From Chitinimonas sp. BJYL2 (GTDB lineage: Bacteria; Pseudomonadota; Gammaproteobacteria; Burkholderiales; Chitinimonadaceae), in contig NZ_JANZKW010000004.1 in assembly GCF_027257935.1 (NCBI RefSeq), forward strand, positions 310,001 to 374,000: DNA of 64,000 bases, read 5' to 3'. Under the pieces are notes generated by a model. That model saw nothing but the letters and a program-made list of their open reading frames with translations. It did no database searches and was not told where the DNA came from. Made by a program: the position numbers and the translations under genes. Shown here one piece after another: positions 53,032-62,487 of the stretch (within the stretch, counting starts at the first letter, position 1; each line of letters starts with the position of its first letter).

Positions 53032-54126
53032 TCAAGGCTCCAGAAAGCCCGTCACTTCCAGCCCGAAGCCCGCCATGCTCGGCATCTTGCGGGCCGGGGA
53101 GAGCAGCTTCATCTTGCCCACGCCCAATGTGCGCAGCATTTGTGCGCCCACGCCATAGGTGCGTAAATCCCATTTGGTGGGGTTGTTCAAGCCCAGCTCG
53201 GGCAGCGCGCGGGCCAGCAGATCGTCACCGGTTTCATCACGGTGCAGCAGGATCACCACGCCGCTACCGGCTTCATTGATGGCCTTGAGGCTGGGGTAGA
53301 TGCCCCAGCTATGGCGAGTCTGGCCGGCGTCCAGCCAGTCGATGACCGACACGGGCTCATGCACACGCACCAGGGTTTCCTGATCGGCGCGGATATCGCC
53401 CTTGACCAGCGCCAAGTGCGTGGCCGCCCCGCCCTGTTCGCGGAAAGCCACCATGCGGAACTCGCCGGCCGGCGTCTGCACCATGCGCTCGCCGGCTTTA
53501 TCGACCAGCGATTCGGTGCGGCTGCGGTACTGGATCAGGTCGGCAATCGTGCCGATCTTGAGGTTGTGTTGCTGGGCGAACTCAAGCAGCTCGGGCAGGC
53601 GGGCCATCGTGCCGTCGTCGTTCATCACCTCGCAGATCACCGAGGCCGGCAAACCACCGGCCATGCGAGCCAGATCACATCCGGCTTCGGTGTGACCGGC
53701 GCGTGCGAGCACACCGCCCTCACGTGCCATCAGCGGGAAGATATGGCCAGGCTGGACGATATCGGCGGGTTTGGCATCGCGGGCCACAGCAGCTTGCACG
53801 GTCCGGGCGCGATCGGCGGCCGAGATGCCAGTGCTGACGCCTTCGGCGGCTTCGATGCTCAGTGTGAAGTTGGTGCCGTGCGATGCGCCGTTCTTGCTCA
53901 CCATCAAGGGCAGGTTCAGCTGCTTGCAGCGTGCTTCAGTCAGCGTCAGGCAGATCAGGCCACGCGCGTGCTTGGCCATGAAGTTGATTGCCTCGGGCGT
54001 GACATGCTCGGCGGACATGACGAGATCACCTTCGTTCTCGCGGTCTTCGTCATCCATCAGGATGATCATGCGGCCGGCGGCAAGTTCGGCAATCAGCTCG
54101 GGAATCGGGGAAATGGTGGCGGGCAT
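53032..54126 (-). CDS. ribB: 3,4-dihydroxy-2-butanone 4-phosphate synthase with degenerate GTP cyclohydrolase II domain
   Basis: A 364-residue fusion. The N-terminal DHBP synthase is complete: MIILMDDEDRENEGDLVMSAEHV, NFMAKHARGLICL, GTNFTLSIEAAEGVSTGISAADR, GHIFPLMAREGGVLARAGHTEA. The C-terminal half (about 210-364) follows RibA in length but lacks the zinc motif: where active RibA has Cys-x2-Gly-Asp then Arg-Cys-x-Cys, this protein reads RVHEPVSVIDWLDAG. It can supply the butanone phosphate but not open GTP. A separate active ribA must lie elsewhere. No FMN riboswitch is visible in the 70 nt upstream. Confidence 0.95.
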   Translation of the reverse strand: MPATISPIPELIAELAAGRMIILMDDEDRENEGDLVMSAEHVTPEAINFMAKHARGLICLTLTEARCKQLNLPLMVSKNGASHGTNFTLSIEAAEGVSTGISAADRARTVQAAVARDAKPADIVQPGHIFPLMAREGGVLARAGHTEAGCDLARMAGGLPASVICEVMNDDGTMARLPELLEFAQQHNLKIGTIADLIQYRSRTESLVDKAGERMVQTPAGEFRMVAFREQGGAATHLALVKGDIRADQETLVRVHEPVSVIDWLDAGQTRHSWGIYPSLKAINEAGSGVVILLHRDETGDDLLARALPELGLNNPTKWDLRTYGVGAQMLRTLGVGKMKLLSPARKMPSMAGFGLEVTGFLEP

Positions 54127-54197
54127 GGCGTGGCTCGGTGTGCAATGCCGGAGCAGATGCTGCCCGGCGCACCCGTTTTCAAGTCGGGAAGTCCCGA

Positions 54198-55640
54198 TTA
54201 TAAGCCCTGCGCGCCATCCGGGCCGCCCAAAGCAATGATCTCCAGCTCCGGGCCGGGTTTGAGATGCTTGGTCAGCAGCTTGTAGGTATCCAGATCGAAC
54301 ACTGGTTTAGGCGGGTGTTCGATCAACTCAGCCAGTTCGGCCTCGCTGCGCACGGTGCCCAGATGGCACCAGTGATCGATCAGGTGGATATCCGCGCCCG
54401 TGCTGGCCGCGTTGACTTCCTTGACGGCAATCATGCCGCGATACGGCCAGCTGGCGAGCTTGAGCCGTGCGAGCACGGCGCAGGCACGGGCCTGATGCGT
54501 CAGTAGCGGCTCCTTCCCCACGCAGGCACCCCGGCACTTGCCGATCTGCATGCCGAAACACGGCGTACCCGCACGACGGCTGGCGCGCTCCAGCCCCAGC
54601 GCCACCATGCAGAGCTTGTTCACCTCAGCGAGCTTGCGCAGCGTGTTGGTGGCCTCGCGCTGGCTGGTGTACAGGCCGAAAAGATCGTTCTGCCGGCCAA
54701 AGTCCAGATCACGGCCATACACGAGCTCGGGCTGCGCGCTGCCATCGGCATTGGGTTGATAACGCCAGGCGCAAAGGTCGGTATTGCGGCGCAAACGCTG
54801 GTTGTGCGTAGGCTGCTGCTCCTTGATCAAGCGCGCTTCCAGCAGCAGCGCACCGAGCTCGCCAGCCGTATCGATCCAGTCGATACGGGTGATCTGCTGG
54901 GATATCCGCATCTCTTTGTGGGCGCGGGTATCGGCCGCAAAATGGGAGAGCACACGCTTCTTGAGGTTGTTGCTCTTGCCGATATATAGCGGCAAATCGT
55001 TCTCGCCGTAGAACAGGTACACGCCATGGCTATCCGGGATGTCATCGAGTACATCGGGGTCCAGCCCCGGCGGCAGGCTGGGCTGGCGGCTGATGCCTTC
55101 GAGCGCGGCATCCAGCTCATCACGCGGCCGCTCGGCCTTCATCTTGACCAGGAACTGGTAGATCAGCTGCGCATCGGTCAGCGCCCGGTGGCGCTCGCCG
55201 CTGACGACCAGGCCATTGCGCTCGGACACCGCATCCAGATTGTGTTTGTACTCGCCCGGAAACAGCTTCTTGGAGAGTTTGACCGTGCACACTACGCGCG
55301 ATTTGAAATCCAGCCCGGCGCGCTTGAACTCATTGCGCAAAAAGCCGTAATCAAAGCGCGCGTTGTGGGCCACGAACACGCGGCCCTGCAAGCGGGCGAG
55401 CAGATCGGGCGCCAGCGTAGCAAACACGGGCGCGTCGGCCACCATGGCGTCGCTAATGCCGGTAAGCCGCGTGATGAACGGCGGGATCGTGGTTTCAGGG
55501 TTGACCAGCGAACTCCACTCGGTGGCAGTGTTGCCATCCCACTCCACGATGCCGACTTCGGTGATGCGATCGCGCTGGGCGTTGGCCCCGGTGGTTTCGA
55601 GGTCGACGAAGACAAAGGGTTGGTCGAGCAGGCTGGGCAT
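54198..55640 (-). CDS. DnaQ-like exonuclease fused to UvrC-type GIY-YIG nuclease
   Basis: A 480-residue fusion. Residues about 1-175 form a DEDDh 3'-5' exonuclease: FVFVDLETTGANAQRDRITEVG, VAHNARFDYGFLRNEF and ERHRALTDAQLIYQFL carry the acidic and histidine residues. Residues about 200-290 form a GIY-YIG nuclease: HGVYLFYGENDLPLYIGKSNNLKKRVLSHF and ALLLEARLIKEQQPTHNQRLR. The remainder resembles the UvrC N-terminal region, with cysteines in FGMQIGKCRGACVG. Cho-type proteins with this fusion occur in betaproteobacteria and gammaproteobacteria and probably act in excision repair. It is a single gene, ending 71 nt before ribBA. Confidence 0.92.
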   Translation of the reverse strand: MPSLLDQPFVFVDLETTGANAQRDRITEVGIVEWDGNTATEWSSLVNPETTIPPFITRLTGISDAMVADAPVFATLAPDLLARLQGRVFVAHNARFDYGFLRNEFKRAGLDFKSRVVCTVKLSKKLFPGEYKHNLDAVSERNGLVVSGERHRALTDAQLIYQFLVKMKAERPRDELDAALEGISRQPSLPPGLDPDVLDDIPDSHGVYLFYGENDLPLYIGKSNNLKKRVLSHFAADTRAHKEMRISQQITRIDWIDTAGELGALLLEARLIKEQQPTHNQRLRRNTDLCAWRYQPNADGSAQPELVYGRDLDFGRQNDLFGLYTSQREATNTLRKLAEVNKLCMVALGLERASRRAGTPCFGMQIGKCRGACVGKEPLLTHQARACAVLARLKLASWPYRGMIAVKEVNAASTGADIHLIDHWCHLGTVRSEAELAELIEHPPKPVFDLDTYKLLTKHLKPGPELEIIALGGPDGAQGL

Positions 55641-55749
55641 GATGATGCATGGGGTGAGCGAGTGAGGATTGTCTCACGTCCTTGGGGCACTACCGACGCG
55701 CTCGCTGTGTTCAGGCATCAGGGCCGTTGCCAGTAACCTTGCTGCGCCC

Positions 55750-58700
55750 TCAGTCAAACGTCCACGAGTACAGCACATCCACCGAGCTGGTGAGACCCGT
55801 GGTCAGCGCGACCGATACCCGCCGCGTCAGCTGGTAACTGAGCTTCACCGCATAGCCCACGCCATCGAGCGACTGTTCGTAGCTCACATAGGCACGATCC
55901 GACAAACGCTTGCCCAGGCTCACCACCCGCCCCGCCAGGGCATTGCCGGCGGCATCGGTCTTACTGGTATCGGTATAGGCATCCGAGCGGCCCAGGCTGA
56001 TGTCGTCGAGCCCCAGCTTACCCGCCATTTGCTGACGCAGACCCACTGACTCGCCAGCCGACAGCAAGGCATCCGCCGCGGTAATCAGCAAATCGGCGTC
56101 CCCTCCGCCGCTGGCCGAACCCCGGCCCAACACCAGCCAGGAGAGCTTTTCTGCGTCGGTCATGCCGCTGTCGGAAGTCAGCGATACGCTCGGTGCGCGG
56201 GCGGTACCGAGTATCTTCACCCCCACCACCACCGGCAGGTTCTTGCGTTCGGCCAGAATGTCGAGCGCCGGATTATCGAGCGGCCCCTGAAAGGTCAGAA
56301 TGCCGCGGGTGATGGCCAGATTCTGGCCGTAAGCGGCATAGCGGCCTTCCTCCACATGCAGTGAGCCACTGCCACCCAACGATTGCTTCGGGCTGGCCGA
56401 CATGCGTACTGATCCGGACAAACGCGCGTCCAGACCATAGGCCTTGAAAACGAAGCGGTTCCCCAGATCGAGGTCCAGCTTCAGTGTCAGCGGCGTGGGT
56501 TTGGGCTTGGGTCTGGTTTGCGAACCGCGACCCAGCACGATCACATCGTCGCCGAGCACGGCCGCGCTGCTCTTGATCTGCTCGATATAGCCTTCGTCCG
56601 CAGTGAGCTTACCCGTCAGCGTGAGTGCCTCGCCCAGCACGCCCAAGCTGGTGTTGCCGGAGACCACCAGGTTACGGTCAGGCCGGCTCAGCACGGCAAA
56701 GTGATCAAACTTCACTTCCAGCGCGCCTTCGGGGCCGGCATCGCGCAGGGCCATGCGGCCTGCTCCGGTGAGGCCGCCCTTGCCCGCCTTGAGCGAGAGC
56801 GTGGCGAGCTGTGCGGTGTCACCATCGAGCGTGGCTTCGACCTTGCCTTCGTGCCAATGGATGCCGGCATCCGGCATGCGCACTGCCACATCCTGCGCAT
56901 TGAAGCGGCCAAACCAGCGCGGGACAGCATTGCTGCCACTGGCACTCATCTCGGCCGCGAGCTTGCCCTCGACCTTGGCGGTAGGGCCCAACAGCGGGCC
57001 TATCCACGCCAAGGAGGGCATCTCGGCCTGCAAACGGCCTTCCAGTGCCGCAGCGGGCTCGGGGCGCCAGCCCGCGGGGGTGCGCTCGAACCGGGTCGCA
57101 ATCCGGCCCTTGGCCCAACCAAACGATTCGGATTGCAGATCCAGCGCAAGGGCGGCCAGATGGCCCGCCAGATCCAGCTGGACCCGTGCGTTGGCCAAGC
57201 GCAGCGGCATGGGTTTGACGCTGGGGTCCTCCACCCGCAGGGCCAGATCGCCGGCTTCGCGCTCCACCACCAAGTTGCCCGATAGCGCTTTGTCGCCCTG
57301 CAGATCAAACCGCGCAGCCACCACCAGATCGGTATCGACACGCCGGGCCACATCGGGGAAACGCTTTACCCACTCGGCCAGTGCAAACGCACGCAACTCG
57401 CCCTTGGCAGCAAACTGCCCACCCTGCCATTCCAGACGGCTGATGCGCAGATTGCCGCCAAGTATGGTCGCGTCCAGCCCGGCCAGGCTGCCACCACTGG
57501 TCTGCACCACCAGTTGCGCCGGGTTCGCGAGCTTGATCGGCCAGTCGCCACGGCTATCAAGCTGCTCGACGCGGCCGCGCCAGGTGTGCTGATCCAGTGC
57601 ACCTGCAGCACGGATACGGACATCAATGGCTTGCCCCGCCAGCGTGCCGGTACCGTCCAGCTCTGCCAGATGGGCCGCCTGGGTGCCAGCAATGCCAAAG
57701 CGCGCGCGCGCCAGCGTGAGTTTGGGGGCCTGCAGGTTGTCGATGCCCAGCCGCAGGGTCAAGGGGCTGTTGGCCGGCTTGTTCGGGCTGGCATCGAGTC
57801 GCGCAGCCAGCTCCGCATGTGCCAGCGTGACCTCGCCGGGCAGCTTGAGTTTGTCGCCCCGCGCCGTGCCCTCTATGGTGGGGCGGCGCAAGTTGCCCGC
57901 CAGCGTGAGTTGCGCCGTGGCGGCTCCGCCAAAACCGGGGCCCAGACCGCCGATATCGGGCATCTGGATATCCACCTTCAGCTGATCGCCCTTGCGGCCA
58001 AAACCGCCCTGCAGATTGAGCCGATTGGGACCCAGCACGGCGGCCACGGCCACATCCTGCAGCACCTCGCCGCGCAAGGTGGCCGTCGCCTGTCCCGACA
58101 GAGGCTGATCGTTGAAGCGGCTGGGCGTCAGCACCAGCTTGAATTGCCCACCCACTGGCGCCCCAAGCTGGCCACTGGCCGAGAGCGTGGCACCGATACG
58201 CCCGGAGGCAATCCGGTGGCCAGCCAGCGTGCTCAGGGTGGCGGGATCAAACTCCTTGATCTGCCCATCGAGCACGAAGCGGCGCTTGCCTGCGAGACCG
58301 AGTTCCCCACGCAGACTGACTTCGCCACGGGCGCCATCGCGGTTCGCCAGCAGGCGCACACTCTCCAGTTTGAGCAGACGCGCGGCGGGATCGGTGCCAC
58401 GCAAGGCGGCATCGAGCACCAAGCGAAGCTGGGCGTCACCGATATCGGCCTGGAACCTGGGTTGCGCTGGTGCCCCCTGCACGGCAATCTTGCCGCCCAG
58501 CACCATGGGGGGCGCCCCGAACTGGGCGAGGTCGATGGCCTCCAACAGCGCATTGAGCGCGAGTTGATCGGTGCCGGCCGTGCCACTGAGACTGAGCCGG
58601 CCACGCCCTAGCCGGGCATCAAAGCGCTGCAGCGTCACGCGGGCGGGGTCAAGTTGTAGCCGTGCGTCGATGCGTTCCAGCGGCAAGCGTTCGCTCTGCA

Positions 58701-59718
58701 GGGGGCCGGCCAGCGGATTGCGCAGCGCAATGTCTACCCGCACCTGCTCGGCCGCGGGGTTGGCCCCGGGTTGGGCCTGAACCTGTAGGTCGAGCGCGGT
58801 GCGGGGCAGGCGCGGGGACAGCACGCGCAGATCCATGGCTTCGGTATCGATACGGCCCGCCTGCAGCAAGCCCAGATGGCTGCTGGCAAACGGTCTGAGT
58901 GTGAGATCCATCGCGCCACGGAATGGTTTGGCGCCCTGCGGACCGCCACTGGCTTGGGCCTTGAGTGCCAGCCGCTCCAGGCTGCCACCCAGTGAGGCCG
59001 CCAGCTGCCAGGGCGCATCGCTGGCCGTGCCTTGCAGACCCAGATGGCCCCGGATGGCAAATGGCCGGTGGCCATCGAGCCGCAACTGGCCGCTGGCGGC
59101 AAACCAGGGGGTTTGCGTCGCGTCGAGCCAGAGCTGGTGATGATCGCCATCGCTCTCGGCGCGCAAACGCGTGGACCCCAGCACAGGATGCTGATCCACC
59201 ATCAGGCTGACCAGTGTGGCGGATTGCAGCCTGACGCTTAACGGGAGCGCCAGGGAGTCGGGCACCACCGTGGGTTCATGGCTGGGCCGGGTGCGGATCG
59301 CCATGGCGCCCAGCGCCAGTTCGTGGACACGCAACTCCCCGCCCAGCAGGGCCAACGGTTGCCAGCGCAAGCGGGCGCTGTCGAGCCGGACATCGGCACT
59401 GGCGGTGCGGACACGTATATCCAGAAGCACCAGATCGCGCCACAGGCTGCCCTGCACTTGCGCCACGCTGAACGCCCCACCCGATAGCTGGCCCGCCAGC
59501 GCAAACAAGCCACGTGTACCGGTAGGGCTGGCCGCCAGCAGGATGAACGCTGCGAGGCCACTTACCAGCATGAACAGCAATAGCTCCAGCCACACCGGCC
59601 CGAGGCGGAAACGCCGCGAAACCGCTGCCGGTGACGCAGCTTGCCCTGTCTGACGCGAAGCCGTGCGCCCGGCCAGATACTGCCGCCACCTTGCCCGCAA
59701 GGCATGCAAGCCGCGCAT
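55750..59718 (-). CDS. tamB: Translocation and assembly module subunit TamB
   Basis: A 1322-residue inner-membrane-anchored bridge protein of the AsmA-like superfamily. An N-terminal membrane segment (about 50-68, LELLLFMLVSGLAAFILLAAS) is followed by a very long beta-rich periplasmic body of repeating amphipathic strands and the C-terminal TamB (DUF490) domain: KPTPLTLKLDLDLGNRFVFKAYGLDARLSGSV (in parts: LDLDLGNRFVFKAYGLDARL), LAITRGILTFQGPLDNPALDI, SLTSDSGMTDAEKLSWLVLGRG. It works with TamA and probably moves lipids or assists outer-membrane protein assembly. The tamA stop overlaps its ATG by one base. Confidence 0.95.
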   Translation of the reverse strand: MRGLHALRARWRQYLAGRTASRQTGQAASPAAVSRRFRLGPVWLELLLFMLVSGLAAFILLAASPTGTRGLFALAGQLSGGAFSVAQVQGSLWRDLVLLDIRVRTASADVRLDSARLRWQPLALLGGELRVHELALGAMAIRTRPSHEPTVVPDSLALPLSVRLQSATLVSLMVDQHPVLGSTRLRAESDGDHHQLWLDATQTPWFAASGQLRLDGHRPFAIRGHLGLQGTASDAPWQLAASLGGSLERLALKAQASGGPQGAKPFRGAMDLTLRPFASSHLGLLQAGRIDTEAMDLRVLSPRLPRTALDLQVQAQPGANPAAEQVRVDIALRNPLAGPLQSERLPLERIDARLQLDPARVTLQRFDARLGRGRLSLSGTAGTDQLALNALLEAIDLAQFGAPPMVLGGKIAVQGAPAQPRFQADIGDAQLRLVLDAALRGTDPAARLLKLESVRLLANRDGARGEVSLRGELGLAGKRRFVLDGQIKEFDPATLSTLAGHRIASGRIGATLSASGQLGAPVGGQFKLVLTPSRFNDQPLSGQATATLRGEVLQDVAVAAVLGPNRLNLQGGFGRKGDQLKVDIQMPDIGGLGPGFGGAATAQLTLAGNLRRPTIEGTARGDKLKLPGEVTLAHAELAARLDASPNKPANSPLTLRLGIDNLQAPKLTLARARFGIAGTQAAHLAELDGTGTLAGQAIDVRIRAAGALDQHTWRGRVEQLDSRGDWPIKLANPAQLVVQTSGGSLAGLDATILGGNLRISRLEWQGGQFAAKGELRAFALAEWVKRFPDVARRVDTDLVVAARFDLQGDKALSGNLVVEREAGDLALRVEDPSVKPMPLRLANARVQLDLAGHLAALALDLQSESFGWAKGRIATRFERTPAGWRPEPAAALEGRLQAEMPSLAWIGPLLGPTAKVEGKLAAEMSASGSNAVPRWFGRFNAQDVAVRMPDAGIHWHEGKVEATLDGDTAQLATLSLKAGKGGLTGAGRMALRDAGPEGALEVKFDHFAVLSRPDRNLVVSGNTSLGVLGEALTLTGKLTADEGYIEQIKSSAAVLGDDVIVLGRGSQTRPKPKPTPLTLKLDLDLGNRFVFKAYGLDARLSGSVRMSASPKQSLGGSGSLHVEEGRYAAYGQNLAITRGILTFQGPLDNPALDILAERKNLPVVVGVKILGTARAPSVSLTSDSGMTDAEKLSWLVLGRGSASGGGDADLLITAADALLSAGESVGLRQQMAGKLGLDDISLGRSDAYTDTSKTDAAGNALAGRVVSLGKRLSDRAYVSYEQSLDGVGYAVKLSYQLTRRVSVALTTGLTSSVDVLYSWTFD

Positions 59719-61505
59719 CAGAACCCGGCCCCGAGCGAAAAGTGAAAGCGCAATTTGCGCTCATCCAGGCCATAGCCCAGATCTAGCGCCACCGGTCCCA
59801 CCGGGCTGGCCCAGCGCGCCCCGACGCCCACGCCTTTGACGGCCTTGAACTGCAACCAGTCATAGGCTGCACCACCCACATCGGCAAACACGGCACCACG
59901 CCACTTGCCCACGATGCGGTGCTGATATTCCGCGCTACCCGTGGCCAACACCCGGCCGCCGAGCACGGCACCACTGCCTTCGTCGCGCGGGCCGAGGGAT
60001 TGGTAGGCATAGCCACGCACCGAACCCGATCCGCCAGCACGGAACAGCCAGTCGGTAGGGATGGAGGCCGTGCTGTCGGTGAGCACCTGCCCGGCCTCGC
60101 CACGCAACAACACCAGACCCGCTTCGCCCAGCGGCGTATACCAGGCGGCACGCCCCCACGCACGCACGAAGTTACTGTCCGACAGCAATGCTTTGGCTGC
60201 TCCGCCAAACTGCCAGCTCAGCAGCATGCCGCGGCGCGGGTCATTCGGTACATCCAGTGCATTGCGGGTCCAGGATTGCGATAGCACCAAGGCGGCGTTG
60301 CGTTCAGCCGGCAAGCCCTGGATGTATTCGTTGGACAAGGTGTATTGCAAGGCCTGAGTGACTTCAATCCGGCCCTTGAGCCGGCTGCGTTGCGTACCGA
60401 GGGTGCGCGTCGTGGTGATCAGGCCGGATACATCTTCACGGTTCAGTTTGAAACTGGCGCCGTAGCGATAGGCATCATCATCAGGCGGCAATTGCACCCC
60501 GGCGTTGAAGGTCTGCTCACGCTGCTGCAGCTTCACCCCCACATCGCCTATCCAGCCACGGCCGCGCAGATTGTTGTCGCGCAGGGCCAGACTGGTGCGC
60601 GGGCCTTTGTCGGTGTCGTAGCCGATACCGGCTTCGGTCTTGTAGCGCGGGGCCTCGGTGAGTTCGACGCGTACCGGCACGTTATCGGGCTTGGCTGGAT
60701 CAATCGGCACATCCAGGAACACATTGGAGAAGTACGGCGTGTTCTGCAGCGCGGTCTGGAAATCCAGCAGCTTCTGCTGGCTATAGGGCTCCCCCGGCGC
60801 AAAGGTCTGCAAGCGCTCGACGAGCACGCGCGGGTACTGCTTGAGGCCGTTGATCTCGGTCTGCCCCAAGGTGAAACGCGGACCGGAGTGATAGACCACC
60901 GAGAGTTCGGCGGCGTCTTTGTCAGGGTCGATGCGCGCCGTGCTGTCGGCAATGCTGGCCGCGGGGAAGCGGTCGATGACCATGGCCTGCAGGCCGCGCC
61001 GCTTGGCGGCATCCCAATCGGGCTGGGTAAAGTAGGCACCCATGGGCAGCGGCCACACTTCGAGCAGTTCGGCCCAGCGCGGCTGGAAATCAGGTTCGTC
61101 GCGGATCGGGCCTTCCACGCGCACATCCACATCATGGATCAGCGCCTGCTCGCCGGGGATGACCTTGAAGCGCACGCGCAGACCTTGGCCCTCGGTGACC
61201 ATGCGCGATTCGATCTTGGGGCGGAAATAGCCCTGCGGCGCCAGCAGGGTCTGGATTTCAGCCGGCGTGGCTGCATAGAGGCGATCCAGCTGTTCGCGAT
61301 CAAGATAATCACTGCCCTGCCAGCGCACGATGCCGAGGTTATCCTCCAGCAAGGTATCGAAATCGCCGGGCGCATCGATATCCACCCGGTAGTCGAGTCC
61401 GGCCGCAAGCAGCGGAGTGCTCAGCAGCGCGGCGATCAGCAAGGACAAGCGGGAAGTTTTGGGCAGCACGATGGGCAGTGTAGCGAGCATGGCTGCGGCC
61501 GTCAT
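59718..61505 (-). CDS. tamA: Translocation and assembly module subunit TamA (Omp85 family)
   Basis: A 595-residue outer-membrane beta-barrel protein. A signal peptide ends near TPLLAAG. POTRA domains occupy about 30-250 (LDYRVDIDAPGDFDTLLEDNLGI, GEQALIHDVDVRVEGPI, GPRFTLGQTEINGLKQYPR in parts), then a 16-strand Omp85 barrel. The conserved VRGY motif appears as GGSGSVRGYAYQSLGPRD and the C-terminus ends in Phe (KLRFHFSLGAGF). The ATG at 61505 is chosen; a TTG 12 codons upstream and an ATG at 61490 are also in frame. It is followed immediately by tamB, with which it forms the TAM complex. Confidence 0.94.
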   Translation of the reverse strand: MTAAAMLATLPIVLPKTSRLSLLIAALLSTPLLAAGLDYRVDIDAPGDFDTLLEDNLGIVRWQGSDYLDREQLDRLYAATPAEIQTLLAPQGYFRPKIESRMVTEGQGLRVRFKVIPGEQALIHDVDVRVEGPIRDEPDFQPRWAELLEVWPLPMGAYFTQPDWDAAKRRGLQAMVIDRFPAASIADSTARIDPDKDAAELSVVYHSGPRFTLGQTEINGLKQYPRVLVERLQTFAPGEPYSQQKLLDFQTALQNTPYFSNVFLDVPIDPAKPDNVPVRVELTEAPRYKTEAGIGYDTDKGPRTSLALRDNNLRGRGWIGDVGVKLQQREQTFNAGVQLPPDDDAYRYGASFKLNREDVSGLITTTRTLGTQRSRLKGRIEVTQALQYTLSNEYIQGLPAERNAALVLSQSWTRNALDVPNDPRRGMLLSWQFGGAAKALLSDSNFVRAWGRAAWYTPLGEAGLVLLRGEAGQVLTDSTASIPTDWLFRAGGSGSVRGYAYQSLGPRDEGSGAVLGGRVLATGSAEYQHRIVGKWRGAVFADVGGAAYDWLQFKAVKGVGVGARWASPVGPVALDLGYGLDERKLRFHFSLGAGF

Positions 61506-61656
61506 TGCATGACGTTCGCTGCCAGCCCCGGGGCAAGTCAAAACAAGGATTTATGCGACATCCGGCGTTTCCAGCCCGGATATATTCGCCGTAAAATCGA
61601 GCTGTCGGCGCAACTGGCTGACACTCGGACCGACCCTGCACTCTGACCAGACCATC

Positions 61657-62313
61657 ATGAACATCGCCGGTTCCACCAACTCGCTCTACACCACCGCCCG
61701 GCTGCACACGCCGGGTTGTAGCTGCTCGCTGTGCAGCCCGGCACCGGTCGACACCGCCAGCAAGCTCGAAGAACCCGGCAAGCTCAGCACCGAAAGCACC
61801 CGCGTCAAACTGGGTAGTGAACTCTCGTCCGAGGAAGAACAGCAGATCGCCAAGCTGCGCGCCCGTGATCGCCAGGTGCGTCAGCACGAACAGGCACATA
61901 TGGCTGCCGCCGCAGGTTTGGCCGTATCCGCCCCCAGCTATACCTATCAGCGCGGGCCGGATGGCGTCAGCTATGCCATCGGTGGCGAAGTCAGCATTGA
62001 TGTTTCGCCGGGCCGCACGCCCGAAGAAACACTCGAAAAAGCCCAGCAGATCGAGCGCGCCGCGCTGGCACCCAAAGATCCCTCGGGCCAGGATCAGGCT
62101 GTGGCCGCGCAAGCCCGGCAGATGGCGCAGGAAGCGCGCATCGAACTGAGCACGCAGGACAAGGAAGAGGCTGGCGCAGCCAACGCCGACCCAGCCTCGA
62201 CGGCCTCGGCATCAGCGCAACAAGACGACACGCGCAGCAATCGCGCCAGCCGGGCCTATGCCGCGCAGCAATCCCCCACCCTTCAGCCCTCGCTGATCAG
62301 CGCCTACGCCTAG
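61657..62313 (+). CDS. SprA-related putative metalloprotease
   Basis: A 218-residue protein. The zinc-like motif HEQAH sits in RARDRQVRQHEQAHMAAAAG, and YQRGPDGVSYAIGGEVSIDVSPGRTPEETLEKAQQIERAALAPKDPSGQDQ (in parts: GPDGVSYAIGGEVSID, ALAPKDPSGQD) is the hallmark of the SprA-related family. Proteolysis has not been shown for most members. A cysteine cluster, GCSCSLCSP (Cys21, 23, 26), precedes a disordered region. The tail is low-complexity Ala/Ser/Gln. It is divergent from tamA and stands alone. Confidence 0.9.
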   Translation: MNIAGSTNSLYTTARLHTPGCSCSLCSPAPVDTASKLEEPGKLSTESTRVKLGSELSSEEEQQIAKLRARDRQVRQHEQAHMAAAAGLAVSAPSYTYQRGPDGVSYAIGGEVSIDVSPGRTPEETLEKAQQIERAALAPKDPSGQDQAVAAQARQMAQEARIELSTQDKEEAGAANADPASTASASAQQDDTRSNRASRAYAAQQSPTLQPSLISAYA

Positions 62314-62325
62314 CTTCACGGCGCG

Positions 62326-62356
62326 GGGTGCAATGCGCTGTGCTTACTGCGCCCTA
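62326..62356. repeat. Palindromic intergenic repeat, GTGCAAT family, copy 4 (degenerate)
   Basis: GGGTGCAAT (62326-62334) and TGCGCCCTA (62348-62356), the second arm with one change from TGCACCCTA, in a 31-bp span downstream of the SprA-type gene. Confidence 0.55.
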
Positions 62357-62487
62357 TTCGAATCGCACCTGCCCGAACGTCTCTACCCTGTTCGTCGTTG
62401 TCGCACTCGGTTAGGCTTGTGCCTACCCGAACAACCCCTGTGCACCTCGCCACCCGCGATCCCCGCACCGATCCGCAAGCGCCCACC

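Noticed and set aside
54127-54197. Possible FMN riboswitch in front of the riboflavin genes.
   Set aside because: Only about 70 nt separate ribBA from the upstream gene, too short, and no RFN-element consensus is visible.
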